In this document: positions 27,253 to 36,148 of the stretch, one piece after another
How the letters are laid out: every line of letters begins with the position of its first letter
Numbering within the stretch: position 1 is the first letter of the stretch
NCBI GenBank assembly: GCA_020436125.1
Contig: JAGQYK010000011.1
Location: 1-57,098 of the forward strand
Length of the DNA stretch: 57,098 nucleotides
Source: Cyclobacteriaceae bacterium
GTDB taxonomy: Bacteria > Bacteroidota > Bacteroidia > Cytophagales > Cyclobacteriaceae
Direction of reading: 5' to 3'
Position numbers and translations under genes: made by a program
Notes under the pieces: model-generated
The model's database searches: none
What the model was told of the DNA's origin: nothing
Seen by the model: the letters and a program-made list of their open reading frames with translations, nothing else

Positions 27253-28854
27253 ATGAACGTTAGAAGAATTTTCTGGATCAGTTCTGTACTGATATCTGCC
27301 ACTATTATTTTCTGGGCTTATTATTGGATTGACGCATTACTTCTTTTTGTAATTGTCGGCCCGTTAATCGTCATGGGTATTCAGGACATCTTCCAGAAGA
27401 AACAGTCTGTCAAAAGAAATTTTCCCGTGATTGGTAGGCTGCGCTATTTCTTTGAAATGATTCGCCCTGAAATTCAACAGTACTTTATTGAATCCGATAC
27501 AGATGGGGCTCCTATCAACCGAAACGACAGGTCGGTTATTTACCAACGCGCCAAAAAGCAAATTGATACCACACCATTTGGAACTCAACTCAATACTTAT
27601 GCAGAGGGATATGAATGGATAACCCATTCTATTACACCAAAAGATTTTCACACCATGAACCACAGTCCTCGGGTGCTAGTTGGTGACGGCCGATGTAAAC
27701 AACCTTACAATTCCAGCGTTCTCAACATTTCTGCCATGAGCTTCGGCTCATTAAGTGGAAACGCAGTGGAAGCCCTTAACTGGGGAGCTCAGGTTGGTGG
27801 TTTTGCTCACAATACCGGAGAAGGAGGAATTAGCAACCACCATTTAAAACATGGAGGTGATTTGATTTGGCAAGTAGGTACAGGTTATTTCGGGGCACGC
27901 GATAAAGAAGGAAACTTTAGCGCAGATGCATTCGTAAAAAATGCAACCCTCCCCAATGTAAAAATGATTGAATTAAAACTTTCACAAGGTGCCAAACCTG
28001 GTCATGGGGGAATTTTACCCGGCAAAAAAAACACACCCGAGATTGCTGCTATAAGAGGGGTAGAAGCAGGAACCACCGTTTTTTCACCACCTTATCACAG
28101 TGCATTTAGTACACCAGAAGAGTTAATCCTATTTGTAGAAAAACTTCGTAATCTATCAGGAGGAAAACCTGTAGGTTTCAAACTTTGTATTGGTAGAAAA
28201 AGTGAATTCCTTTCCATTTGCAAGGCTATGGTAAAACTGGATAAGTATCCAGATTTTATTACCATCGATGGTGGTGAGGGAGGCACTGGAGCTGCACCTC
28301 CTGAATTTTCAAATTTTGTTGGAATGCCTTTGTTGGATGCCCTGGCTTTTGCAGATAATTCACTCCGTGGATTTGGAATCCGTAATCAAATGCAAATAAT
28401 TGTTGCCGGAAAAATTCTTAGTGGATTCCATATGGTAAGAGCAATGGCCCTTGGTGCTAACTTATGCTATAGCGCTCGTGCCATGATGATGGCGGTAGGC
28501 TGCATTCAAGCCCTTCGTTGTAATGCCAACGACTGTCCTACTGGCGTTGCCACTCAAAATCAGGCGCTTGCAAAAGGATTGGATGTTGAAAGTAAATATC
28601 AACGTGTTGCCAATTTTCATAAAAACACAGTGGAAAGTTTTGTTGAATTGATGGGCGCATCAGGATTAGATGACCCTACTAAAATTAATCGCACCCATAT
28701 CTACCGTAGAGTATTTATGAATTTGGTTAAGACCTATGCGGAAATTTATCCGATTATTCCAGATGGTTGTTTATTAGATGGAGGGGATGTTCCTTTTGAT
28801 TTTGACGAATACTTGAAACGGTCTTCATCAGAAGCTTTTGAAGTCCTGGTTTAA
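27253..28854 (+). CDS. FMN-binding glutamate synthase family protein, membrane-anchored
   Basis: A 533-residue protein. Residues about 8-40 are one or two hydrophobic membrane segments; the rest is the FMN-barrel domain of the glutamate synthase large subunit. Seen: NISAMSFGSLSG (about 160-170), GGEGGTGAAPPEF with the preceding TIDG, and the cysteine-containing RCNANDCPTGVATQ, which matches the 3Fe-4S cluster segment in GltB. It lacks the N-terminal glutaminase domain and C-terminal GXGXG domain of full GltB, so it is one of the stand-alone members widespread in bacteria. Its true reaction is not established; a role as a flavin-dependent oxidoreductase is likely. It has its own promoter. Confidence 0.88.
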   Translation: MNVRRIFWISSVLISATIIFWAYYWIDALLLFVIVGPLIVMGIQDIFQKKQSVKRNFPVIGRLRYFFEMIRPEIQQYFIESDTDGAPINRNDRSVIYQRAKKQIDTTPFGTQLNTYAEGYEWITHSITPKDFHTMNHSPRVLVGDGRCKQPYNSSVLNISAMSFGSLSGNAVEALNWGAQVGGFAHNTGEGGISNHHLKHGGDLIWQVGTGYFGARDKEGNFSADAFVKNATLPNVKMIELKLSQGAKPGHGGILPGKKNTPEIAAIRGVEAGTTVFSPPYHSAFSTPEELILFVEKLRNLSGGKPVGFKLCIGRKSEFLSICKAMVKLDKYPDFITIDGGEGGTGAAPPEFSNFVGMPLLDALAFADNSLRGFGIRNQMQIIVAGKILSGFHMVRAMALGANLCYSARAMMMAVGCIQALRCNANDCPTGVATQNQALAKGLDVESKYQRVANFHKNTVESFVELMGASGLDDPTKINRTHIYRRVFMNLVKTYAEIYPIIPDGCLLDGGDVPFDFDEYLKRSSSEAFEVLV

Positions 28855-29014
28855 TCAGACTAATACGAATAGTTTAAGTCTATTTTTTAAGAAAGAAGCG
28901 GCTTATTCACTAGACGGTTTATTCCACTCGTTCCGATTTAAAATGTCTTTATTATTCAGAGTCAGGGAACTTACCTGAAGTCAATCGTATCGCTTAAAAC
29001 AAATGAAGCCATAA

Positions 29015-29158
29015 ATGGTTTGTACTTGTGGAGCTAGCGTGGATTGAAGTGGCTTGTCTTATAAAACATTCTATATAGACAATAAGTTAATTCCTTCCCT
29101 TACTACCCAATGCAAAAACTGTGGTAAAACAGAGTTTAGCATAGTCTTTAATTGTTAA
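29015..29158 (+). pseudogene. interrupted small zinc-ribbon reading frame
   Basis: This lies in the otherwise non-coding 315-nt stretch between 28854 and 29170. From ATG 29015 the frame reads MVCTCGASVD, meets TGA at 29045-29047, and continues open to TAA 29156-29158, ending with QCKNCGKTEFSIVFNC. The CxCG and CxxCG pairs, about 28 residues apart, look like a treble-clef/zinc-ribbon site, which is unlikely by chance. Either the gene is broken by one nonsense change, or the second part is used from TTG 29054. The SDR start lies 11 nt downstream. Selenocysteine at the TGA is possible in principle but unlikely, since it is outside the cysteine motifs. Confidence 0.4.
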
Positions 29159-29169
29159 ATGATTGACAA

Positions 29170-29865
29170 ATGAGAAACTACGTTATTATTGGTGGATCTT
29201 CAGGCATTGGTAAAGAATTAGTCAGCTTACTGGAGGGTTACGGGGCTAATGTATTTGCCACTTACAACAAAAATGAAATCAAGGATCGACAAAATATAAA
29301 ATTTATAAAATTCGATGCGCTAACAGATACCCTTAATCTTGACGATTTACCTGAAGAAATTCATGGCCTTGCTTATTGTCCCGGGAGCATTAATTTAAAA
29401 CCATTCCATCGATTCACGGAAGAGGATTTTATGGAGGACTTCAAGCTCCAGGTTTTGGGCGCAACCAAAGTAATAAAGCATCTATTGTCCAAAATCAAAA
29501 AAAGTAAAGATTCATCCATAGTGCTTTTTTCAACAGTTGCAGTTCAATCTGGGTTTAGCTTTCATTCACAAGTTGCAATGTCTAAAGGCGCCATTGAAGG
29601 GTTAACAAGATCTTTAGCCGCAGAGTTATCACCAACGATAAGAGTAAATGCCATTGCTCCATCATTAACGAACACTTCATTAGCTGGCCAACTTTTAAAT
29701 ACTCCAGAAAAAGTAAATCTTCAATCAGAAAAAAATCCTTTAAAGAAAGTTGGTGACCCTAAAGATATTGCTGAAGCAGCAGCTTACTTATTAACACCAA
29801 AGTCTTCATGGGTGACAGGTCAAGTATTACATGTAGACGGGGGTTTTTCCAAATTAAAGCTATAA
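29170..29865 (+). CDS. SDR-family protein with Tyr replaced in the active site
   Basis: A 231-residue Rossmann protein: nucleotide motif IGGSSGIGK (7-15), AYCPGS (68-73) in place of NNAG, catalytic Ser121 and Lys139, and HVDGGFSK near the end. The Tyr expected four residues before Lys139 is V135 (SQVAMSKGAIEGLTRS). I recall a group of bacterial SDRs with this same substitution, so it looks like a subfamily feature and not damage. Substrate unknown. It is followed by 208 nt with only a short decayed frame and then the TehB-like methyltransferase; the three elements may have arrived together. Confidence 0.8.
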   Translation: MRNYVIIGGSSGIGKELVSLLEGYGANVFATYNKNEIKDRQNIKFIKFDALTDTLNLDDLPEEIHGLAYCPGSINLKPFHRFTEEDFMEDFKLQVLGATKVIKHLLSKIKKSKDSSIVLFSTVAVQSGFSFHSQVAMSKGAIEGLTRSLAAELSPTIRVNAIAPSLTNTSLAGQLLNTPEKVNLQSEKNPLKKVGDPKDIAEAAAYLLTPKSSWVTGQVLHVDGGFSKLKL

Positions 29866-29885
29866 TCAACATTTGCATGAATTGA

Positions 29886-30014
29886 GAAATATCGCTCTTT
29901 GCTAAATTGGGCGGTCAAAAACTTATGTTTTCTAATGATCAAAAAGTAGTAGAAAGATTCTGGCACACAATTACCGCAGTTGGCAATTTAGAATCCAAAC
30001 TTTACCTTCACTAA
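29886..30014 (+). pseudogene. short open remnant between SDR and methyltransferase
   Basis: A 42-codon open stretch follows a TGA at 29883-29885 and ends at TAA 30012-30014. It contains KLGGQKLMFSNDQKVVERFW and TAVGNLESKLYLH, which read like normal protein, but only a 29-codon frame from ATG 29925 has a start. It may be the tail of a lost gene. I do not recognise the family. Confidence 0.2.
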
Positions 30015-30073
30015 ACAAGTTATCCATCGGAAGAGTACCCAATACCCATTTGATTAAAAGTTAAAAACTATAC

Positions 30074-30700
30074 ATGGAGACAATGAAAAAAAAGTGGGAC
30101 GATCGGTATGCTAGAGAAAACTATGCTTACGGAACAACTCCTAACGATTTCTTTAAAGAAATACTAGACAAGTATAATTTAAGCGGCAAAATTCTACTTC
30201 CAGCTGAAGGAGAAGGGCGTAATGCAGTTTACGCAGCAAAAAAAGGTTTAACTCCATTTGCTTTTGATACTAGTACAGAAGGCAGAAATAAGGCGTTAAA
30301 ACTTGCAGCAAAAGAAAATATTGAAATCAACTATGAGGTTGGTGATTTTTTTGAATTGCCGCTGACGAAAGAGAAATTTGATGTTGCCGCCTTAATATTT
30401 GCTCATTTCCCTCCTGCGCTTCTATCTAGTTATCATAAAAAAACTGCTGAGTTATTAAAGCCAGGAGGGTTGATAATTCTTGAAGGGTTTAGTGTTGGAC
30501 ATTTAGAATTAAGAAAGGCAAATCCAAAAGTTGGAGGTCCTGATAATGTCGAAATGTTATTTTCGCTAGATAGCATCAAAAATGATTTCAAAGAATTTGA
30601 GATTATTCAACTCGAAGAAGTAAAAGTAGAATTACATGAAGGTGACTTCCATAACGGAGTAGGTAAAGTCATTCGGTTTGTTGGTAAAAAACCAGAGTAG
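30074..30700 (+). CDS. TehB-like SAM-dependent methyltransferase
   Basis: A 208-residue class I methyltransferase. Motif I is ILLPAEGEGRNAVYAA (about 40-55), in which the usual GxGxG is AEGEGRN, as in the TehB/thiopurine methyltransferase-like group; motif II is PFAFDTS; YEVGDFFELP is motif III. The start MKKKWDDRYARENYAYG (from the second ATG, 30083) is a common opening in this family, so 30083 may be the true start. Members act on small nucleophilic or metalloid substrates, such as tellurite or thiols; the substrate here is unknown. Flanking DNA on both sides is decayed and AT-rich. Confidence 0.82.
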   Translation: METMKKKWDDRYARENYAYGTTPNDFFKEILDKYNLSGKILLPAEGEGRNAVYAAKKGLTPFAFDTSTEGRNKALKLAAKENIEINYEVGDFFELPLTKEKFDVAALIFAHFPPALLSSYHKKTAELLKPGGLIILEGFSVGHLELRKANPKVGGPDNVEMLFSLDSIKNDFKEFEIIQLEEVKVELHEGDFHNGVGKVIRFVGKKPE

Positions 30701-30870
30701 TTATATGCAATCGATTAATAAAAAAGTGACTGCTATAAACCCTTTGGGATTCCTCCCTTACGCTATAGTCTGTAAGTAAAGGGATACTTTGTGAGATCCC
30801 ACTGCCAATAACCTAAATGAATCCAGCCTAAAACACGGAAAACATCTCTCAATCCAATACATTTGCCATT

Positions 30871-31713
30871 GTGATTGAAATCGGAAAATACAATGAGTTA
30901 GAGATTTTACGCCACACCAGTGTAGGCTTGTACCTTGGCGATGGATTAGGTTTGGATGTATTACTCCCTAATAAGTATTGTCCTGACGATATAGAGCAGG
31001 GGGATAAACTTCAGGTATTTGTGTATAAAGACCACGAAGAAAGGAAAGTAGCCACCACCCTTACACCCAAAATCCTCCTTAACGATTTTGCCTTATTAAA
31101 AGTAACAGCTGTTTCTAGTGTTGGAGCATTTTTGGATTGGGGCCTAGAAAAGGATCTGATGGTTCCTTTCAATGAGCAACGGGAAAAAATGGAGGAGGGT
31201 AAATGGTATCTAGTCTATATGAATATAGACAAGAAAACGGATAGACTTTACGCCAGCAATAAGCTAGACAAATTCTTGCAGAACGAATCGCTAAGCGTTA
31301 CGGAGGGGGATGAAGTAAATATAATTGTCATGCAAAAAACCGATCTCGGTTTTTCAGTTATTGTAAATAAGGAACACAAAGGACTTGTTTTTGATAATGA
31401 AATTTTCAAAACCCTTAAAGTTGGAGACAAGCTCAAGGGATTTGTGAAAAACATTCGGGATGATAACAAAATTGACATTTCTCTTCAACCCCTTGGATAC
31501 GATAAATTCAATGATCCTAACTGTGAATTGATTCTGACTAAACTTGACAAAAGCAAGGGTTTTCTGTCCATCACTGACAATAGCTCTCCGGAGGAAATTT
31601 ATTCCTCTTTGGGTATTAGCAAAAAAGCCTTTAAAAAAGCGATCGGTAGTTTATACAAACAAAGGAAAATAACGATTTCCCAGGATGGCATCACACTCAT
31701 CGATCAGGTATAA
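30871..31713 (+). CDS. CvfB-like S1-domain RNA-binding protein
   Basis: A 280-residue protein of the CvfB type: S1-like OB folds in tandem followed by a winged helix. Residues 1-65 and 66-140 are the first two OB modules (NDFALLKVTAVSSVGAFLDWG), residues 145-220 form a classical S1 domain (EGDEVNIIVMQKTDLGFSVIV.. then VKNIRDDNKIDISLQP), and residues about 235-280 are the winged helix (SPEEIYSSLGISKKAFKKAI). CvfB binds RNA and affects virulence-factor expression in staphylococci; the role elsewhere is poorly known. The start is GTG at 30871, supported by the family-typical MIEIGKYN. Confidence 0.88.
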   Translation: MIEIGKYNELEILRHTSVGLYLGDGLGLDVLLPNKYCPDDIEQGDKLQVFVYKDHEERKVATTLTPKILLNDFALLKVTAVSSVGAFLDWGLEKDLMVPFNEQREKMEEGKWYLVYMNIDKKTDRLYASNKLDKFLQNESLSVTEGDEVNIIVMQKTDLGFSVIVNKEHKGLVFDNEIFKTLKVGDKLKGFVKNIRDDNKIDISLQPLGYDKFNDPNCELILTKLDKSKGFLSITDNSSPEEIYSSLGISKKAFKKAIGSLYKQRKITISQDGITLIDQV

Positions 31714-31720
31714 CTCAACA

Positions 31721-32530
31721 TCATGCTGCCTTCTGTAATACAAAGCGATAGTAAAGTCGATCTCCTTTAATCAAGTTAGTGTGCAAACGAGAGCCTACTA
31801 CACCGGCAAACTCTGCAAAAAGTTTTTGCCAACGTTCTGGAACCAATTTTTTAATCCTCTCCTGCTTTACATCATCCTCTGCTTCCATCGCATTAACCAC
31901 ATTCTGGCTTATGTTTTCTTCCTCCAACATTTTCAATCCAGAATTAGCTAATTGTTTTTTTAGCAAATCCATATTTTCAACACTTCGGAAATCTACGAGT
32001 AAGAGGTACCCTCCTGGCTTTAAAACTCGTTTTACTTCGCTTAAAAAATTATCAACAGAACCGTATGCGTGGCAAGACTCCACGTTAAGAACAACATCAA
32101 TTGAATTATCCTCTAATGGAATTGATTCTGCGCTTCCTTGTATAAATTGAAGGTTAGGTAATTTGTGAATCTTATTGGCAAGATCAACTGCACTTTGTGC
32201 TAAATCTAAACCCACGTAAGATGTAGGATTAAGCGCACCTGCTACATGCCTGGCTCCACCTCCTCTTCCACTTCCCACTTCAAGCACATGCTTACCTTCA
32301 ATCTCTTTTTTTGTTGCCAGATAATGATACATCTGCAATGAATAACGTTGTGTTTCTGGAGGCAAAGGCAAATCGAATGGCTCCTCATTATCATTGGGCA
32401 CATATCCATAGTTCATGAATTGCCATTCCTCAGCAGGGATTTTCTTTGCTAGTATTTCATACGTCACTTTCGCATTCAATCTCTTGAACCAGGCAAATCG
32501 TTTGAATAGCTTAATTATTAATTTGATCAT
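31721..32530 (-). CDS. class I SAM-dependent methyltransferase
   Basis: I take the ATG at 32530 (269 residues) rather than a TTG at 32551. Motif I is HVLEVGSGRGGGARHVA (about residue 87-103), the acidic residue after strand 2 is in YVGLDLAQSAV, and motif III-IV is NSIDVVLNVESCHAYGSVD; LKPGGYLLLVDFR follows. The N-terminal segment NYGYVPNDNEEPFDLPLPP resembles the lipid/phenolphthiotriol-type methyltransferases. It may modify a lipid or quinone-like molecule. It converges with cvfB (7 nt between stops) and is divergent from the NSS transporter. Confidence 0.8.
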   Translation of the reverse strand: MIKLIIKLFKRFAWFKRLNAKVTYEILAKKIPAEEWQFMNYGYVPNDNEEPFDLPLPPETQRYSLQMYHYLATKKEIEGKHVLEVGSGRGGGARHVAGALNPTSYVGLDLAQSAVDLANKIHKLPNLQFIQGSAESIPLEDNSIDVVLNVESCHAYGSVDNFLSEVKRVLKPGGYLLLVDFRSVENMDLLKKQLANSGLKMLEEENISQNVVNAMEAEDDVKQERIKKLVPERWQKLFAEFAGVVGSRLHTNLIKGDRLYYRFVLQKAA

Positions 32531-32673
32531 CAGAATAGGTTTATCGCCCAATATAAAGGTATTCGATAAATAATCTCTCCTCGTTATTAGTCAATTATTT
32601 TAATAGTTTTAGGATTGCATTATTAAATAAATACTAACATTTGTATTCATACACTTTAAACTAATTAAAACAT

Positions 32674-34014
32674 ATGGGCGGTTCTTCTCGTGGTGAATTC
32701 TCCTCTTCTTTTGGTTTTATAATGGCGGCCGCTGGCTCTGCTATTGGTTTGGGCAATATTTGGGGCTTCCCAACACAAACGGCTCAAAATGGGGGAGCTG
32801 CGTTTGTACTGTTATACCTTATCCTCGCTTTTGTTGTAGGGTACCCCATTCTACTTGCTGAGTTCACTATCGGAAGACATTCTCAATCCAACCCTGTGGG
32901 AGCCTATCAAAGCATTAAAGGTGGAAAACGTTTTGCACCAGTTGGATTTTTAGGAATAACTACAGTTGGGTTCATTTTAAGTTTCTATTCCATCATAGCT
33001 GGTACTATGATGGCGTACTTTTTAAATCCAATACTAAAATTAGTTGGCCTTCATCAAGCTGCTGCCTGGGTGATTTCGCAGGGAGTATCGAGTAATATTT
33101 TATTTGCTTCTCTATTCTTTTTTATCACTGTGCTAATAGTAGCCGCTGGTGTAAAAAACGGTATCGAAAAATGGTCAACCAGGCTAATGCCTACACTTTT
33201 ATTGATCCTCATTCTGTTAACCATTTATGTTCTCACACTGGATGGAGCCATGGAAGGATTAAAGGTGTATTTACTTCCAGATTTTACTAAAGTATTCCAT
33301 ACTCAATTATTTACAAGTGCTTTGGGACAGGCATTCTTTTCACTTTCCTTAGGTGTTGGAAGTATGCTTGTGTTGGCTTCTTATACAAGTAAAAAAGAAA
33401 ACTTAGTTCGATTAGGAAGGTTAGTTACACTTAGTGATGTGGGTATCGCGTTCTTGGCAGGATTATTAATTATTCCTGCAATGTATGCGGCATCTGCATC
33501 TGGAGCTGAAATTTTTGATGAAGCAGGAAACCTCATCTCCGGGCCTAATTTAATTTTTCAGGTTTTACCTGCCTTGTTTGACACAATGGGACCTATCGGT
33601 ATTGGTCTAGCGATAATTTTCTTCTTCCTTATGGTCATTGCTGCACTTACTTCCACCATTTCTATGCTGGAGGTGCCTGTTTCATATGCAGTAGATAACC
33701 GAGGTATGGATCGCACTAAAGCCAGCATTTTAATTGGTGGTATTTTTTGGATTGTAAGCATGGTGATTGCCCTCAACTTTGATTTATTATTCGATTTTGT
33801 AGTAGCAACAACTACAGAGTTCATTCAACCATTACTCGGTTTATTTATTTGTGTTTTTGTTGGCTGGGTAATGAATAGAAATACTTTGATCGAAGAAATC
33901 AAGCAAGGTAATCCGGATGTAGAGAATTCATTCTTCATGAAAATCTGGCCACTATTTATTCGATACGTCTCCCCAATTTTGATTCTTATCATTTTAGCGC
34001 AGGCATTCTTATAA
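32674..34014 (+). CDS. sodium-dependent transporter of the NSS (SNF) family
   Basis: A 446-residue membrane protein of about 11 helices. TM1 has the family signature AAAGSAIGLGNIWGFP (17-32), including the unwound Na+/substrate site, and GGAAFVLLYLILAFVVGYP follows. This LeuT/MhsT-like fold couples Na+ entry to uptake of amino acids or similar compounds. Bacterial members often have 11 instead of 12 helices, as seen here. The substrate is not deducible. A terminator lies 6 nt after the stop, so it is probably a single-gene unit. Confidence 0.93.
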   Translation: MGGSSRGEFSSSFGFIMAAAGSAIGLGNIWGFPTQTAQNGGAAFVLLYLILAFVVGYPILLAEFTIGRHSQSNPVGAYQSIKGGKRFAPVGFLGITTVGFILSFYSIIAGTMMAYFLNPILKLVGLHQAAAWVISQGVSSNILFASLFFFITVLIVAAGVKNGIEKWSTRLMPTLLLILILLTIYVLTLDGAMEGLKVYLLPDFTKVFHTQLFTSALGQAFFSLSLGVGSMLVLASYTSKKENLVRLGRLVTLSDVGIAFLAGLLIIPAMYAASASGAEIFDEAGNLISGPNLIFQVLPALFDTMGPIGIGLAIIFFFLMVIAALTSTISMLEVPVSYAVDNRGMDRTKASILIGGIFWIVSMVIALNFDLLFDFVVATTTEFIQPLLGLFICVFVGWVMNRNTLIEEIKQGNPDVENSFFMKIWPLFIRYVSPILILIILAQAFL

Positions 34015-34025
34015 TTAATAAAAAC

Positions 34026-34049
34026 CCCCGGCTTTCACCGGGGTTTTTT
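34026..34049 (+). terminator. Rho-independent terminator after NSS transporter gene
   Basis: CCCCGG (34026-34031) and CCGGGG (34038-34043) with loop CTTTCA, flanked by an A-run before and TTTTTT after. Confidence 0.88.
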
Positions 34050-34072
34050 ATTTGATGCCTAAAATCAACCAC

Positions 34073-35203
34073 TTATTTAAAGGCTACGATCAGATTACTT
34101 GTCTCAAGCGGATTGTAAGGACTCAAATTTTGTAAGCGTGAAGCAAATGTATCCCACTCTTCGCCCGGAGAAACACCACCAGAAATAAATCCATCTTTCT
34201 CACTAAAATACCCTGGACCAGAAGTGTTTTGTAAATAATTTGCTAAAAGGTCATCATCAAGATCCGGCCAAACTGTATTGATCTCAGTAGTAAATACATT
34301 CTTAATTGAATAATTATTTAACAGGACATCACGATCTGACTCATCCAAATTGCTTGGCGGCAAACCCACTTCAGCCACACCTATTCCTCCAGGGTCAGAA
34401 CCAGAAGCAACAAACACCCAGTTGAATCCGGTGTTCCCCGCAAATAGTATAGCATTGGGATGATTTGAATTACCATAAACATCTACAACATCTCCCTTTT
34501 TTCCAGCAAACATATGCAGTGTACTCAGTGAGTATGGATCATCCAAAGGGTTGGCCAAGGGGAGTCCAGAAATAAATACTTCCATTTCAGCATCATATCC
34601 TTTGTTGCTCACCTCAGAATAATCTATTCTAATTATGGCATCACCTGCATCTGGATTTTCAGTTCTATTTATATTATAAGGCTTAATGATTGATATCCCC
34701 ATTATCGGTCTTTCCTTATTCCAAAAAACCTGCATCGCATTTCCTCCATCAGCATTCCCTTCAGATTCAGCATCAGTCACGGTCAACTGGTACTCCCACA
34801 GTTTACCTTCATATTCTACATTAGATTCCACCACTAGATTTTTCACTCTATTATCATCATCACTTGTAAACGAAAGACTTATTACTCTATCAATCCTGTG
34901 TTTTCTCAATCCAATAATGATATCCTCTACAATTTCAGCAGCACCATCCCCAATTGCAATAAAGGTTCCAAGATGCTCATAGATATCATTACCTTGTAAT
35001 ACATCATCCTTAGTTCTTCCAGATAATCTTCCGCCTTCCGCGTAAGCAGCATTGCTAATCGATGCTGGTATCTCCACTCTGAAATTTTCTGGCAACAAAT
35101 CCTCCTGCGTAGTCATTTCAAGATTCTCCTCACAAGAAGTGATAAGCAGCATCATAGCTACCGCAATAAACAGCGTGTATGAAATAAATTTTGTGTGTTT
35201 CAT
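34073..35203 (-). CDS. exported lipoprotein, function unknown, end of TonB receptor operon
   Basis: I choose the ATG at 35203 (376 residues), giving a lipoprotein signal peptide with the lipobox ITS-C24 and CEEN after it; the frame upstream adds 23 residues without signal character. I do not recognise the family. The mature protein is acidic and beta-rich, with repeated D/N-G motifs and strings such as SYTLFIAV only in the signal. After the lipidation site comes a linker, then a domain of about 330 residues with HLGTFIAIGDGAAEIVEDI near residue 70 and NTGFNWVFVASGSDPGG near residue 250. It lies 129 nt downstream of the DUF4249 gene on the same strand and so may be the surface-exposed partner of the TonB receptor system. 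Confidence 0.6.
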   Translation of the reverse strand: MKHTKFISYTLFIAVAMMLLITSCEENLEMTTQEDLLPENFRVEIPASISNAAYAEGGRLSGRTKDDVLQGNDIYEHLGTFIAIGDGAAEIVEDIIIGLRKHRIDRVISLSFTSDDDNRVKNLVVESNVEYEGKLWEYQLTVTDAESEGNADGGNAMQVFWNKERPIMGISIIKPYNINRTENPDAGDAIIRIDYSEVSNKGYDAEMEVFISGLPLANPLDDPYSLSTLHMFAGKKGDVVDVYGNSNHPNAILFAGNTGFNWVFVASGSDPGGIGVAEVGLPPSNLDESDRDVLLNNYSIKNVFTTEINTVWPDLDDDLLANYLQNTSGPGYFSEKDGFISGGVSPGEEWDTFASRLQNLSPYNPLETSNLIVAFK

Positions 35204-35280
35204 TTTTTCAATGTTTAGTTTCACAATTCTTTTATAAGGGTTTAAGTCCCTCTCATCATTAAAACACACCAATTGGAACC

Positions 35281-35294
35281 TACCCTTATGGGTA
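35281..35294 (-). repeat. small hairpin in the spacer before the lipoprotein gene
   Basis: TACCC (35281-35285) and GGGTA (35290-35294) with a four-base loop, in the 129-nt gap between the DUF4249 gene and the lipoprotein gene. It may lower readthrough into the last gene of the operon. Confidence 0.3.
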
Positions 35295-35332
35295 TCTGCA
35301 ATTATTTTAAAAAAGGTTGAATTTGAGCCCTA

Positions 35333-36148
35333 TTAAGGCTTTTCGGTAATAATTGTTGTGTCAGAAAGAACAGTAGATACGGCAAAAAAGCCAATTGCGC
35401 CTTTACTGAGGTTGGTTGGAACATTTTCGCGTTGCACGTCAAATGCTCCACCGCGCCACTCTGTTTCAGAGAGCACCGACCTTAAAAAGGTTTTATATCC
35501 TGGGCTTACTGCATATTTTCTTCTAATTACAATTGAATTGACCGGGAACAAAAAGTCTTCTTTGTCAGGCTTGAAAAGTGAGTTAACATCTATGGTCTTT
35601 AAATCATAGTATACCAGCCTTCCCTCACACAATTCACCTGTTAGACATTCCGGGGTACCCAACCATGATACATGATAATCTACATAATTGGGGCTTCCTC
35701 CTGAATCATTGAGTTGGAGGCGATACAATCCATCTCCTGCATTGTTGTACTGAAGTTCTGGCATGGGCTCTACTGGCACCGATCCTGCCACCGCAAAAAA
35801 TTCTTTCTCTTCATATTGAATGTAAAGCAAATACTGTTTCCCAAAAACTGCAGTCATTTCCTCTGTATAATAATTTCCTGATCCCAGGGGAGATTCAAAA
35901 GTGTTGTAAACTTTTTCATTTGCTTCAATGACTGCAACATTGGCTCCTGATACAGGCTCATCACTTCCGTTCAATTCCTGATAAGGATGAGAAAGTTTTA
36001 TTTTGTGATTCATCTTTTCGTTGGTCAGTACCGCCTCCACTACCAACAGATCAGATTTAGTCGTCTTTAATGGCTTATCAATCCGCTCTTCATTACAAGA
36101 AAGAATAAACATTGCGATTAGATAAATGACAAAGCGATTCATTTCCAT
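35333..36148 (-). CDS. DUF4249 family lipoprotein
   Basis: A 271-residue lipoprotein (MNRFVIYLIAMFILSC, lipidated Cys about residue 18). The following segment LLVVEAVLTNEKMNHKIKLSHPY and VSGANVAVIEANEKVYNTF form the Ig-like start of DUF4249 proteins, which are found next to STN-type TonB receptors throughout Bacteroidota and are thought to sit on the receptor like SusD-type lids. Start: either ATG 36148 or ATG 36142; the latter forms an ATGA overlap with the receptor stop. Both mean translation is coupled to the receptor gene. Confidence 0.82.
   Translation of the reverse strand: MEMNRFVIYLIAMFILSCNEERIDKPLKTTKSDLLVVEAVLTNEKMNHKIKLSHPYQELNGSDEPVSGANVAVIEANEKVYNTFESPLGSGNYYTEEMTAVFGKQYLLYIQYEEKEFFAVAGSVPVEPMPELQYNNAGDGLYRLQLNDSGGSPNYVDYHVSWLGTPECLTGELCEGRLVYYDLKTIDVNSLFKPDKEDFLFPVNSIVIRRKYAVSPGYKTFLRSVLSETEWRGGAFDVQRENVPTNLSKGAIGFFAVSTVLSDTTIITEKP

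Noticed and set aside
29015-29158. Selenocysteine at the TGA of the zinc-ribbon frame
   Set aside because: The TGA is outside the Cys motifs, and no SECIS-like hairpin is evident just downstream.
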